A DNA stretch of 64,000 bases from Pieris napi (GCF_905475465.1 NC_062246.1:8520001-8584000), one strand, 5' to 3'; positions 46,911 through 59,300 are shown, numbered from the stretch's first letter. The notes: generated from the sequence alone by a model not told the origin. Numbers and translations are program-made.

Positions 46911-48529
46911 ATTAAAAAAAAACAATATATCTAGTAGAATATAATCTTATCAGATTGAACACTCTCCTTCTTGTGTCGGGTAACAACAGTAAAAGAAATG
47001 TACGTGAAAATGTTTCCACGTGACTCTATACAGGAAGTAAGCCAATTTCCCGTCCGCCATTACGCTCGCTGACTTTCAGTTTTACTAATGAAATAATGAA
47101 CTGTTTAACTAATCGTTTCACCGGCGAGGAAGTAATCATATTTATGTGTTACAATCATTTTGTTCTATTTATTTATTCAAATTCATAATATTTTTACAAA
47201 CTACCCTCCAAAACTTCTTAAACATTGCAATCGTTTCTTTGATTTGAAATATATTGCAAAATTTATTCGATAAATTTAAGTGAATCTAGCGAATCTAACG
47301 AAAAAATATTTGTGTTATCGAAACGTGACATAAAATTAATTTCCTTTCCTACAAAACGCGAAGATAGCAGTTTTGCGGAAATTTAAAACTACCGCCACGA
47401 GTGTTATCTACTTCTCACATCAGCTATTACATTTTCAAATTATATTTTATATTATTTTAAAACATTTGAAAGTCAATAACAGGGGTAATGTTTTGCATAA
47501 TATGCTTGAATAAAATCTAGGTGTTGCTAAATTTTTGGTATTTCATTGATATGTGCTTTATTAGTGACTTATGCGGTAAATTTAAAGTTACCGCTATTTA
47601 CAGACAAGCTATACAGTGTCAAGCCGATAAGCTCCAGTACTCAATCGACAATCAGGATAAAGAAGGGTAATGCAATCAAAACGCCATAACAAAATTATCA
47701 ACCAAAAATGCACTTTAGCTGGTGAAGTTTAAATTGATTTTAGCTTGACGCAAGATGTCTATAGTTTGGCCTTTCGCCAAGTATCTAGTGTTAACTAAAT
47801 GTCGCATGGTTTTGATCTTATGTACATCACATACTTCGTCCTAGTAATATCAATCAGGCGATTAGATTGTTTATTTGTGTTATATTTATAACATGAATTG
47901 GTCATGCGAAATATTATGATGACAAGCGAGTAACTATATCAAGTTTGTGGATTGTTAAAATTAGTTCAGTCTTAGACTCATTAAAGACTTAGATTATGAT
48001 CCAAGCAACTGGAACTTAGTACGCATCAGGCGGACGCATCAAAACTCGTTTTATCATACAAACTGGAGCAAATCAATCCCAAGGATTAAGATCATTTAAA
48101 TGATCGTCAAATTAAAAAAAGTAACATTAATTACAAAAACTGATACATTAGTACATAAGAATTAGTACTCTTTGTATCAAAAATGTTATGTATTTATAAA
48201 AGAATAGAGCAGTGAGTTTGAAACATGAAAAACGTGAAAAACATGAAAATTTAATACAAAATTGGCTTTCTAAACAGAGCTTCAATAGTGGATTTAGTTT
48301 AAGTTACTAGAATTTCTAGAGCGGATTATACTGCGAGTCGTAGGTATGCATCGAAATATGAATTTAAAAGATAAAAGATTTCATAAATCTGCATGAACTG
48401 GTTAACATGATAACCTTCCGTGCTTTGAGCTTTTTTGCTTGTCTACTCATATGAGAAATAAGTTCCTAAAAAAATACCCTTAACGATGTTTTCTAATTTG
48501 CTTTAATGCTAATAACCTTTGTTCGCATG
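46911..48529. other. AT-rich non-coding stretch
   Basis: Nothing recognised; no frame above 60 codons. Confidence 0.5.
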
Positions 48530-48705
48530 AACAATGGCAGATGGATGGATAGATGGATAGGTAAAGGTGGAAAGGTCCACCAGGGAAAAGAAAGCGAGTT
48601 CGCCCTCTTGCACGGTGGGCTGACGAGCTTAAAGAAGTTGGTGGAGAAGATTGGGAGAAAAATGCTCAAGATAAGATTAGAGGAGGCCTATACTCTATAA
48701 GAAGT
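48530..48705 (+). pseudogene. LINE ORF2 tail, GKRKRVRPLARWADEL type
   Basis: The plus strand reads GKRKRVRPLARWADELKEVG then GEDWEKNAQDKIRGG in one frame and RLEEAYTL in another: the GRP.TRW.DEL...G..W...A.D...W...EEAY ending of a non-LTR retrotransposon. Upstream is a GATG-rich patch (48,540-48,565). Confidence 0.6.
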
Positions 48706-50204
48706 CCTTGAAAAAACACAATTTATTTCTGTACATATAACATTAAGTGTGTATATTTTGTAAATATGGATAATGGAATGTTTCAAGGAATAATTGAGGC
48801 TTAATTATTATTATTTTTTTTTAAATATATGATTATAAACAAATATCTCGGAGACAACAAAGAAAACACAAATTAAGTCTGTGCGAGACTATTTTTATAA
48901 AACTTTTTATATTCAAAGTTTGTGAGCCTCTCACTTAACGGTCCTTCAAAACGTTGAAAACACTTCAGGATAATGTGAAACTAAGTACCCGTAACGTCAC
49001 GGAGTCACTTAGAAAAATCTTCTCGTCACATTGAACTTTTAACGAGGACCAGTTTCACATGGCTAAACCTTGATTTAAATAGAATACAAGATTGAAGTAT
49101 ACGTTTCGTTTATTAAGGATTTTTTTAACAAGATTTTACATATGACTGGAAAGATTATTTTTAATCAACGGATTATACTAATCTTTCTAAATTTTATAAT
49201 AAAACAAATTTATTTGTAAGAATATTGTACAAAAATGTTATGTGTTACAATCTAAACTTTGCATATTCTGCCACACAATGTCCTGCAAATTTGTCTTAAT
49301 ATGTAGAATTGTATATAGAAGTTAGATACTATATTACATTGTGAATCATATCATAAAATATATTATAACACAATCTCATTAATATTAAGTATAATGTTTC
49401 CCTCAAAAATCATCAATAGAATAATAAATTTATAGCAAAAGTAGTGTGTTATTAAGTCGCTTTTTAAAAACTCTAGTATGGAGTTTTTAGATTGGATTTC
49501 TTTTTTTCCTGTACAATATCACAAGTAAGTATAATATATTACTGTAAAAATATTAAGACTCCGAAAAAATTATGTAACAAATGGACACGACAGAAATACT
49601 TACATATTAATAATAATACAAAACTTTTACTCAGTAAAAGTATAAATATATCAGTCATCAGTATAAGTAATATTTGAACCGAACCACACCTAAAAAGCTA
49701 TCCAATAGTTTAGAAAGAAAAACTTTAGAAGAGTGATAGAAATCTTTTCTTACCTACATCAAATTTAAATATAGATTAAACCAAACCCTAATAGTTAATA
49801 TGTAAAATCTCACAGCATTTATGTATTTTTAGTGTATTTAAGTAACACATATTAGCATATGTACTACATTCTTAAGGTAAGGCTAAGCAAGACTGACACA
49901 ACTTCTTAACAATTTTCATAAAACGTCAGGAATCTAATTTATACAGTCTAGTTTCGCCTGCCTTCTTTGTATTAATATGTCACTCACGCATTATATAAAT
50001 TCTACTTACAAGAACTCGTGTTCCTTTGAATATTTTAATACCTTTGAATTTAATCTTATTAGGAGAATGTAAGTGACTACATAATTATATTATGTATTTT
50101 TCGGCCACTATTATGTTATTTATTAACCATGCTCTATACCTAATATAATATTCCTAATACTAAAATATTACTTAAAAAGTTGAATAATAAAATCCTATAT
50201 TTTT
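48706..50204. other. Very AT-rich non-coding stretch
   Basis: Nothing recognised; the 61-codon frame at 49,492-49,677 is a low-complexity N/K/I/S reading of AT-rich DNA. Confidence 0.5.
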
Positions 50205-50305
50205 CAGTCAGTTATAGCCTAACGTTAACCAACATAAAAAGTAAGTTGAAAATCTACTTTTATATGCATTTGTCGCGTTCCTAAACAAGACTGCTATTGT
50301 TACAT
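50205..50305 (-). repeat. Unnamed dispersed repeat (copy 2)
   Basis: Inverted match to 21,916-22,013: CCTAACGTTAACCAACAT, TTTTATATGCATTTGTCGCG, TTCCTAAACAAGACTGCTAT. Confidence 0.6.
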
Positions 50306-50908
50306 TAATACAAACCACAGCGATTTTCTAATGTAATATATTATGACTTAATTATATTATTCTGTAAAATACATTAATTAAAAAAAACTGGTTTAGGATT
50401 ACTTACATTATACATCGTAAAATTTAAAATATCGGTCCTCCGTCATAAATTCACTTCACATTCTGATGGTTTTTTTGTTCGATTGAATAAAAAGTATTTA
50501 AAATTTTGTATTATTAAATGTAATAGGTACTGCAACGCAAGTCCTATATATTATACAATTTAATAGTATAAAACGGAAACGGAAATAACAATAAATCAGT
50601 AGTATAATACACATATCGCGAGCTTCCCATACTTGTCTAGTACAATGCGCGGAATCTTGATTTATCGGTATTTTGCACAGCAACAGATGAATATTACATT
50701 GACTTCAATGACGGTTTACTAAATGATAAAAATATATATAACTATCACAAACTACTGAATAATACATTTAGTTTTATATTTTTTTTGTATTCACTCTGCT
50801 TCTCCACATACATTATGCAAGATAACAACAGAATAAGCAGTCAAAGAAGCTTTGTCTATCGTCCAACAATATTATTGAACAATATACATTCCATTTGACT
50901 ATTATTAT

Positions 50909-51139
50909 GATTATTTTTCCGACCCAAATATCGGCCAATAGAATTGCACCATTCGACGTCACGTGGTACAACCTACATGGTATTATACTGATAATTTTTT
51001 GTGAAAATTTTCTCTGGTCGTTGCTTCAAGAAAAGTATTAAGTAGTTGTTTTATTCATTATGAAATTCTTATTTGTTAACTGTACATTTCGTCTCATGGT
51101 GCAATTCTATTGGCCGACATTTGGGTCGGAAAAATAATC
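50909..51139. mobile_element. Inverted-repeat (foldback) element with 43-bp arms
   Basis: The arm at 50,909-50,951 (GATTATTTTTCCGACCCAAA ... GAATTGCACCA) is the reverse complement of 51,097-51,139 with a single mismatch. The 145-base spacer is AT-rich and non-coding. No clear target duplication was found. The RNA from either strand would fold into a strong hairpin. Confidence 0.7.
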
Positions 51140-53416
51140 CCCCGAATACCACACGAGCTTCAAAATTATCGGGTATTTCCCGATAGGTTCGTTGCAAACA
51201 AATATAGTCGTCATGACGACTATAAAGTCGTAGTCGTATTATAACTGAATATTCTATGTTCTCTCGGTCCGTCGCAATCAACGCACACCTACTCATAAGG
51301 TCTGAGTTTGATACACTGGTGGGGCCTATAAAAAAATGGAAGATTGAATCAATGAAGCAGATGTAGAAATATATTCAGTATCTTAGGACATCAAGGTTTC
51401 ATACAACTTCTACATTCGCCGCCTCGCATTAATAGGTTATAAATTTTAATTGATTATATCTCACTGAAGACCGAGTGAAGCCTGTAAGCTTTGTTATTTA
51501 GTATAAAGTAGTATTAGTACTTTAAGTTTTCACTTTAAACTATACGTAAATGAAATCTCAATCAAAAGCCACATATATAATGCTTCAAATATTCATATAC
51601 TAACTGTTCTGTTTCCTATATAACATGAGCCTATTCTTTGATAATCATCCAGACTAAACGCCTGGATAGATTGACAGGTCACGTTAGTTCCGCACCACGA
51701 GGCTAGTACAAATCACAAAGACAAAACAACAATAGTCTAGCGCTAAAGTCTGAAAGCTTCCTGGAAATATTAAATTCACTATTGATCTGGGCTATTTTAG
51801 TGCGCATATTACGATATCACGTGTTTCAATAGGGCTGTCCGTAGAAATTTTCCTCGGACCAAATGAGTAGATATCATTAACCGGCAAGTAATAATATACA
51901 CTTAACACTTGTGAAATTCATTCTTGCTGCTGGATTACTTCAAAGGCTGCCTGCCCTTAAAATTAATCTTATATAATAAATAAATAAAAATAGATTATAT
52001 CGGCGAAACAATGATATATAGAGATACTAATGATATAGGTACGATGATACTTTATCATCGTTACCCACAGAAGTATCTTTTCGAAATTGTGAGGATTTCT
52101 ACTATCAAAAATCAAAAAATCTACGTTGAGTTGATTTTTCTAAAGCTTACAATTTTGCGGGCTGAATCCGAGTGCCTATCGTGCTAAAAACACGATTGCC
52201 ACTGAGGCGGTCGTAGTATAAATAATGTTATTTTGCCAACCCTGCACATGTTTAGGTTTCATATTCCAGTGATGCAAATGAAATAACAGTGTACCTACGG
52301 GTTACATGAAAATACAATGGAACTATTATTTTATACACTCCGAGCGTTTATATACAGGTACAACCACGCAGCAACAAGAATATTCAGAGATAAGTTGAGT
52401 TTAAACTGCCACTCCCATCCGTCAAATGGTATTTTGACAGATGAGAGAGTTAGACTAGATTCCGGTGTTAATTAAGTACTTTGTAGATACGAAGCAATTT
52501 GACTTAAATGACATTTAAGTTACACAAGTTTTAGGCTCGCTTGTCTAAAACAAGTCCTGGGAAATAGGCGGTCCTTGCAACAGTAACTTTGGCAACAATC
52601 GCTTAACACTTAGCTGAACTCGAAGCCATATACATGCAAAAGCGTCCAATTTCTGGGCAGTTGTATAAAAATGTGTTTATAAACTTTAAACCACCAGAAA
52701 TAAAATATATATAATATGCTTGTATCGTTTATCCCTATGCCTTATCGTTAGCAAAAATATGCAGGTACATTGCTCGACCTATAGGGGTATAAGTTACAAA
52801 ACGAGCTATGTATATTTCCCCTAGCACTGCAGGTGAATAAAGCCAGTATCTAAGGGCGCCATTAGCCGATTGAACGATGCGTTTTGTTCACGTTACATTC
52901 CAGCGTATTGTTCATAGACTGTACCATAAGTTACAAGTACCAGCGTTTGGTTCACTTAATCTTGTTTTATACTGCGAGCTTATTGTTTTATTGAATTAGC
53001 AAAAATAAAAGCATTACTAAAGTTTTAATGTAAATATACAGGACTGTTTTGTTTCAACATATCACTTCTTTCTTTAGATTTAGAGGAACAAAATCTAGTG
53101 TCATGTTTTAATACACAATCAAAAAGTTATTTAAGAAAGCCCTTTAAAAAATTAAAGCGCCTTAACAATATCATAATATTTGTCAGACTAATAATTAAAT
53201 TAACGAACCTGTGTCTGAAACAAATGTAAATATTATTTGATATGATAAAACCAATCGCCACAGATCATGACTTACGACTGTAAATAGACCAAGCCACGAT
53301 GGTATCCGTTTATTTCTCTGCATTTTCTTTGTCAATGAACAGGATGGCAATTATCTATCATCCGACAAGACTGAATAGTTATTGCTACTTATTTCTACTA
53401 GAAATAAGGTTTTATT
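51140..53416. other. Non-coding stretch
   Basis: The minus-strand frame at 51,069-51,296 starts outside the foldback element and has no known motif. No repeat family is recognised. Confidence 0.45.
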
Positions 53417-53815
53417 GAAGTGAAACTTCTTTATCGGGGTTGGAAAAAAATTTAGTGTAACATTTTTCGGTTACGCGTCACATGTTTCGGTTACGCGTCA
53501 CATTTGACCGTTACGCGCGTCTTTTTCTCGTCCCTACCACGGTTGATTCGAAGAGATTCTAAACCATTAATAACAAAAATTTATAATAACAATGATACTA
53601 AAAATTATATTAAAATTTATGAAATTCTGTAATAATCTTAGTACTACATAGTAGTACAGTAAAAAGTTAAAATGAAATAATTGTATTTGTATTCATGTCT
53701 ATGATAATAAAAGCCTTTTGTTAAACTTTATCTAATTTAACTTTATTTAACCAATTTCTGTAATTTGCATATAGATAATTTTTCGAAAAATAAGGTCATA
53801 AAGAAGTTTCACTTC
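53417..53815. mobile_element. MITE-like element with 18-bp inverted termini
   Basis: GAAGTGAAACTTCTTTAT at 53,417-53,434 is the exact reverse complement of 53,798-53,815. Inside, TTTCGGTTACGCGTCACATG is repeated at 53,465 and 53,485 (19 of 20 identical), with a degenerate third unit after it. The CCTACCACGGTTGATTCGAA and GTCTATGATAATAAAAGCC phrases recur in lepidopteran genomes. Confidence 0.7.
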
Positions 53816-56800
53816 TAACGTACACTAGTACACGCACAATTTTTTCTACCTTCGTAGACCAATCTCTAACACCCTTTTAATTAAAAATCCTTTTTCACTT
53901 TGCGCAAATTATATAAAATTCTCTCTACTTTGTCTTTTTCAAATAACTAATAAAGTAACTGCATTAGCCAACTCTGATCGATAGAACTCAGTTTCACTTA
54001 TCCGAAACATTAAATGAAGTCACAAATAAACTTGTCTATAAACAGTAAGAAGGGGGATGAAGTTATATAATAAAATTAACGATTCCGACGGTACTCGAAA
54101 CAACTTGTGCCGGGAGTTAGGTGTAACTGAGCGTAAAACACAGGCCAGACGTTCCTTTACATTGTTTCCTATGATTCAAGTGTTTATAAAACAATACTTT
54201 TATTATGGGGAATGTGTAAACTCAATTCAGCGTTTTTCAAACCTTAGGTCGTGTGTGCGAACGTCATTGCACAATTTATTTTCCGCTTTGTGTGAGCAAT
54301 TGGAAGTTCCCCTTACAATAAATATCGTCAGGAAGCCGGCATGTAACCAAAAATGGACTTTGTAATCCACCCGTCTGTATGGTGAATTAGGGCTCAAGAC
54401 TTAAACTCATAAAGGCTTTTTAAATGGCTAAATACAATACTATAAATACGTATTCCTATATTTATATATATAGCTTTTGTTCATTTATGTAAATTTAACC
54501 AGAAATAAAAACATTTTATATTTTTTTTTGACGTTCATAAGTGTACATAGTGTTACCTATATGAATAAATGATTTTTTACTTTGACTATTTAAATTAAAC
54601 CTATGTTTAAAGAAAATGTTTACTAACATATTTAACTTATAAAAATGTGTTACTAGTAAAATCTTTAGAGCCTATAGACCAGACAAGTGACAGTCGCTAC
54701 TAAACGAAGCACAACGTCCCGTAAGTCGATATGGAATCTTTTGTGCAACTATTTTGCAATTTAACTGGGAGAAACCTTAAACTCACGGTTGTCAATCGCA
54801 GTTTAGTTTAGACTTAAACATCTTAATATTCTCAGATTATAAAGGTGTTATAAGATTTTAAAAAATACGTAACTGATTTTAAAATGCTTTTTTATACATT
54901 TACAAAAATATTATTTTGCAGAATAATATAATACTATAAGAAAACCGCTGTGATTCGTATAAATATAAGGTGCTTCTTAAAAAACTGCTCAAAATTCTTT
55001 ATAGATACATCTTTCATTCATCGACATTTAAATTTGAAATTCTATATGCCTTCTATAATGAAATGAATGTATTTACTAGAAATAAAGGACATTATAATAT
55101 TGACTAACACCAATTAAAAGGTCCAAAACGTTAAATGCTAGACCGCGATTTCGGTCCCGTGTTCATCGAATGTCCAATGAATATAATTAAAAGAGAATGT
55201 CTATTTCACACCTACATAGAATCAGTACAACCTAATATTTTTAAATATATGAACTTCGCTCTCGCATACACAATATCTAACGAAATAACCAAGGTTTTAT
55301 GTAAACGTAACGCTAAATTATTAACTACCCTATGAATAGTAGAACAAAGGGCGGGATGTAATCACAGCCGCGTACACCCTACGTTTAGACAACGGAGATT
55401 AGGTTTCTTGGAGGAAAATCTCTTGTTAGTTACGTTTATTGAAACAGGAAAATTGTTAGATTAACCTAGTTTAGAAAAAAATATTTTTCTCATCATATTT
55501 ATTGTTGTTTTACAATCTATGAACATAATTCTGTATTGCAGATACCGCAATAGTGGGTATCACTTGGTGGCGGTTAACATAGAATATTATATATATACAG
55601 AAACCTTTCATTGAAACCCTATTCATGTGGAAATGGAAAGCATCATCGGCATTTGGGAAGATAGAGACAAGTGATAATTTAAGCAAATCATTACATTGCA
55701 CAAAAATCCATGTTAGCTTTTAATATTTATTGAATTAAATTCCAAACATTTTTATGAAACATATTCTCAAGAAACTTGCCACAAGCGGCTATATTAGCTG
55801 ACTAGTTCGGATGTTTACTAATTGACGTCGAACATTTGCCCGAAACGGGATGATCGAGTCGGAGTAGGGAATAGATTATAAAAGAACTTGTGACAAATGC
55901 ATTCCGGGCATTCCTTTGTTTCTTTGAAGTTATACAGGTTATGTCAAGTCAGTGAAGTGAATTATAGTAAAACAAGTCAATATTGGAGAGTTTCATTCCT
56001 ACCTTAAGAACTAGATCAACTAGCTCTTTCATCAATCATAAACTAATTTCTTTTAGTTACTTAGGTAATTATTATTTATATGAAATGTACATTAAACTAT
56101 TTTCAATGATTATGATGTTGTATTTATTGTAGCACTGTAATGCAGTATTTGTGGCTACGGCGCGTAGCAAACTTAACCGTAGCTTTCACACAAAAGACGG
56201 CCTTAAATTTATTTTTACAAAAGTATACTTTTAAAAGTTAATAATCAAACTTAATATTTAGTTTCCCAACATTTTCAATCTTAATGCAAGCAGTCAAAAT
56301 GTGTTAAGATGGAGACACAATTTTTCATGATATTCTGCACCTGGTAGATAGCAGGTGATTTATGTTCAGTCAGTTATCATTATTTAGCACGCCCCTTGTT
56401 ACAAGCGACAACAAGTGTAAACTAGGACACACTATCTGATATGATTACACAGCTATTTAATTAGAAACACCTTAATGTTTTAAACATAAAAAGATTTGAA
56501 ATGTATCCGACTCATACAAAATTATCTGCATACGACAAGTACTGTCTGCGATATACGGTCATCCCAATAGGCTATTTCATAGTATGCAAAATAAAGTAAC
56601 ATCGAAGGTAATCTGTATAAAACGTGGCATTATCGAGTGAAATAATAAATAAAAAATCCATAGTTAAAAATAGATTTTATGCCAGTCACGTGATAGAAAA
56701 TGGTCAGAGATTACTCGAATAGACGATGACGTATTTGTCTTTATTTATTTATAAAAACATTCCTGCCCTAACAGGCGACCCTAAATTGACAGAGTGCACA

Positions 56801-57243
56801 ATAAGTGAATTAAATTTATAGACGAAAATATCTTCTCTTGTCGTATCCTCCCTAATCGTCGGAGACTGTTTTTGATCAAAATTATTGTGTAATTTAAGAA
56901 TAAACACGTAATAAAAAGTATGTTTACGTGTTTATTACAAGCATGGTACTTCATGCTAGCTGGTGCTACGCCATCTTGACTAGAGAAGCGGTTTGGCAGG
57001 CTTTTGAAGTTAAATGATTATTTGAACTTTTAAAGCCAATATTTAACAGAATTAAATTTACTAAGAAAATGTTGCATGGTTTTTTAAAACCTTGCCAAGT
57101 TATTAGGCAATATGCATAATTTTGGTCGGTTTGTGATAATTTTTTTTCAGAGCAAGTAAGAGGTGGTCTTTATTAATAGTTTAGCCTTAATTTAATCAAA
57201 TATATGCGTCATACTTGTTGATACCATAAACCGCCCATAGTGT
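53816..57243. other. Long non-coding stretch
   Basis: The 102-codon frame at 54,057-54,365 has no recognised domain; its end (AATATCGTCAGGAAGCCGGC) faintly resembles the SINE body. An inverted pair ATAAACACGT / ACGTGTTTAT lies at about 56,903-56,930. No other feature was seen. Confidence 0.45.
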
Positions 57244-57484
57244 ATGCCCATAATTCGTAAAATATATACAAATATATTGTTCTATATAAAAAAAAATCAA
57301 CAACCTCAAACAACTCCATTATCGTTTGAAGAATGGGATCCCATAAATAAAACGGTCGAATCCGTGTCAAATCGACTGCACAAGTATGTTACAAAGTATA
57401 ACACGCAAAGGGAGGCACAATGTCCTATTGATCTATTTGATTTTGTGCTGTTTAAAACTTCATGGGTCATATTTGTTAGATATA
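57244..57484 (+). CDS. Unrecognised open frame cut by the Helitron
   Basis: Eighty codons precede the Helitron start, in a frame that runs on into it. The segment WDPINKTVESVSNRLHKYVT and KYNTQREAQCPIDLFDFVL has a protein-like residue mix, unlike the AT-driven frames nearby, so a remnant of a real gene or transposon protein is possible. I recognise no family and see no splice sites. Confidence 0.15.
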
Positions 57485-57857
57485 TCTTAATATATATAAA
57501 TTACGTGTCACATTGTTTGTCCGCTATGGACTCCTAAACTACTGAACCGATTTCAATCAAATTTGCACACCGTGTGCGGTTTGCTTACATCTCAATTTAT
57601 ATCCGCAATATTATTTTATTGCAAAATATTGTTGTAATGTTTATTATTTGATAGTCACAATTCTAACAGATGGCGCTGTGTTGAAAGTACTTACCAACGT
57701 TTCACATAAGCTACAATTTAATGGCATTACCACCAAAAAAGCATGGTGGTCCCATGACGGATACAACGGTAGGAGAACACCGTTTCCCTTGAATAGGTTA
57801 CTACTATGTAATATAACTAGAACCTTAGCCACAGCAACGCTTGGCTGGTCTGCTAGT
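57485..57857 (+). mobile_element. Non-autonomous Helitron, 373 bp
   Basis: It starts TCTTAATATATATAAATTAC and ends CTTGGCTGGTCTGCTAG, between A (57,484) and T (57,858). The 5' part has CTACTGAACCGATTTCAATC and the 3' part AGCAACGCTTGGCTGG, both typical of lepidopteran Helitrons. The two frames over its middle (57,644-57,878) are not genes. Confidence 0.7.
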
Positions 57858-58556
57858 ATACATATTTTTCATAAATAAAAAAGGTTTTCTGCACTGAATA
57901 ACTTATTATATTCTATCTGTCAAGTTTTCGTAGTCTAAAAGTGCTTTTAACTGTGTTAAAAAAAACTTCATCAGTTTTAGAGTAATTACTAATTTTAGTC
58001 GTTTTAATTAATTTTTGTCACCACAAAACTATAATTAATTCTTAACAAGTTTTTTTATCATTCAGATAAAATTGATCAAAAGTAAGACAACACAATTTAT
58101 GTATATAATCAATAAAAATTACTTTTGTAACGGTTTAATAGGTACTCAAAACTTAAAGAATAGAAATAAATTATGTCACCATTATTAAAGAACATAAAAA
58201 GAATCCTCACTAGTCATGTTAAAAACAATTCAACGCTAGCTAGTCGTTATAAATTAAATAGATATTCGATCCCCTTGCATTTATGTCAGACGTAACAAAC
58301 CAACCGTTACACGTAAAGGGCGGCGGCTCAGTCAAGACGTAAGGACATGTTAACTATCTTTATATGTCTAATAATATATAGCAACCTACATAATATTTCT
58401 CTTCAATTACTTATCTCAAAACCCGACATCAAAGAATTTATAATATATGGGAAGGTTCCTAGTCCCCATTTTTCTTGTTCGATGATATTGCTAAGGCAAT
58501 ACACACTGATAAATTTACATTAAATTAGTCCGATTGTTTGATAGAAAGTGATACAG
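57858..58556. other. AT-rich non-coding spacer
   Basis: Nothing recognised. Confidence 0.45.
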
Positions 58557-58795
58557 ATTTAAAGAAAAAACTTTTTAACCGGATTAAAATTATGTATTAT
58601 TATAAATTTACAATTATTATTATTATATATATTAGCTGTGATACTTTTTGACATCCAACACCTTTTGTCTTCAGTCACCGTGACCACGCACGCTATAAAG
58701 CACGCGAAACGTGGGATATATTAAAATTATGTTAAATAATTGTAAATTTATAATAATACATATTTTAATCCAGTTAAAAAGTTTTTTCTTTAAAT
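58557..58795. mobile_element. MITE with about 60-bp inverted termini
   Basis: From ATTTAAAGAAAAAACTTTTT at the left to its complement at the right, about 60 bases are inverted with one substitution and a one- to two-base indel. The short centre has GTCACCGTGAC, a palindrome, and CACGCGAAACGT. AGTGATACAGAT occurs at 58,547-58,558 and 58,829-58,840, a possible longer target duplication if the element extends past the inverted repeat. Confidence 0.75.
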
Positions 58796-59046
58796 GTGTA
58801 AAGGTTATGTTAATCAAAGACAATACTTAGTGATACAGATGTAAATAATCTGTTCAAAAGCATAGAAAATATCCACAGAAAGTAGAAACCAGTGAATAAC
58901 AGTATCTAACAAATAAGTCAATCTGGTGCGACCCAGGTCTGTGACTTGGCCCGCAGTCGGACTGATTTACTGCCGCTATGCACCCTCAATACTAACGTTC
59001 TCTGATGGCTATTTCCGTTAGCTTACACGTACGTTTCACGTCTGCA

Positions 59047-59085
59047 ACTTACCTGAAAGAAAAAAATGTTATTAAATAATTTGTT
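59047..59085 (-). promoter_or_regulatory. Candidate recursive splice site C (minus strand)
   Basis: Minus strand: TAATAACATTTTTTTCTTTC then AG at 59,054-59,053, followed by GTAAGT (59,052-59,047). The tract of 11 pyrimidines out of 12 is the strongest of the three sites, with TAATAAC as a possible branch point. The following 130 bases on the minus strand (59,046-58,920) are GC-rich but closed in all frames. Confidence 0.55.
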
Positions 59086-59251
59086 TTTATTTTAATAAAT
59101 TTTTCGTGGTTCACGGCGAGTTTTAATACAAATCTATTTGGTTCTCTATGTGTATTCCAAGAGTTTGAAGTTCAGCACAAAAAGCAATGTAAAAAATATG
59201 AATGTCTACGACCTCGTATTCGTTTTAAATTTGAAGAAATGTACTGTGACA

Positions 59252-59300
59252 CCTAAACATTTGGTGCCTTTAGGCTTCCTTCAGGCACCAAATATTTAGG
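59252..59300. repeat. 18-bp hairpin stem
   Basis: CCTAAACATTTGGTGCCT (59,252-59,269) and AGGCACCAAATATTTAGG (59,283-59,300) pair with one mismatch around a 13-base loop. The total is about 49 bases, shorter than a usual insect pre-miRNA. Confidence 0.75.

Noticed and set aside
54057..54365. 102-codon open frame as a gene
   Set aside because: No domain, no splice context, and its end resembles repeat sequence; a frame of this length is not unexpected in 64 kb.
59252..59300. microRNA gene
   Set aside because: The stem of 18 bp is shorter than typical pre-miRNA stems; kept only as a hairpin.
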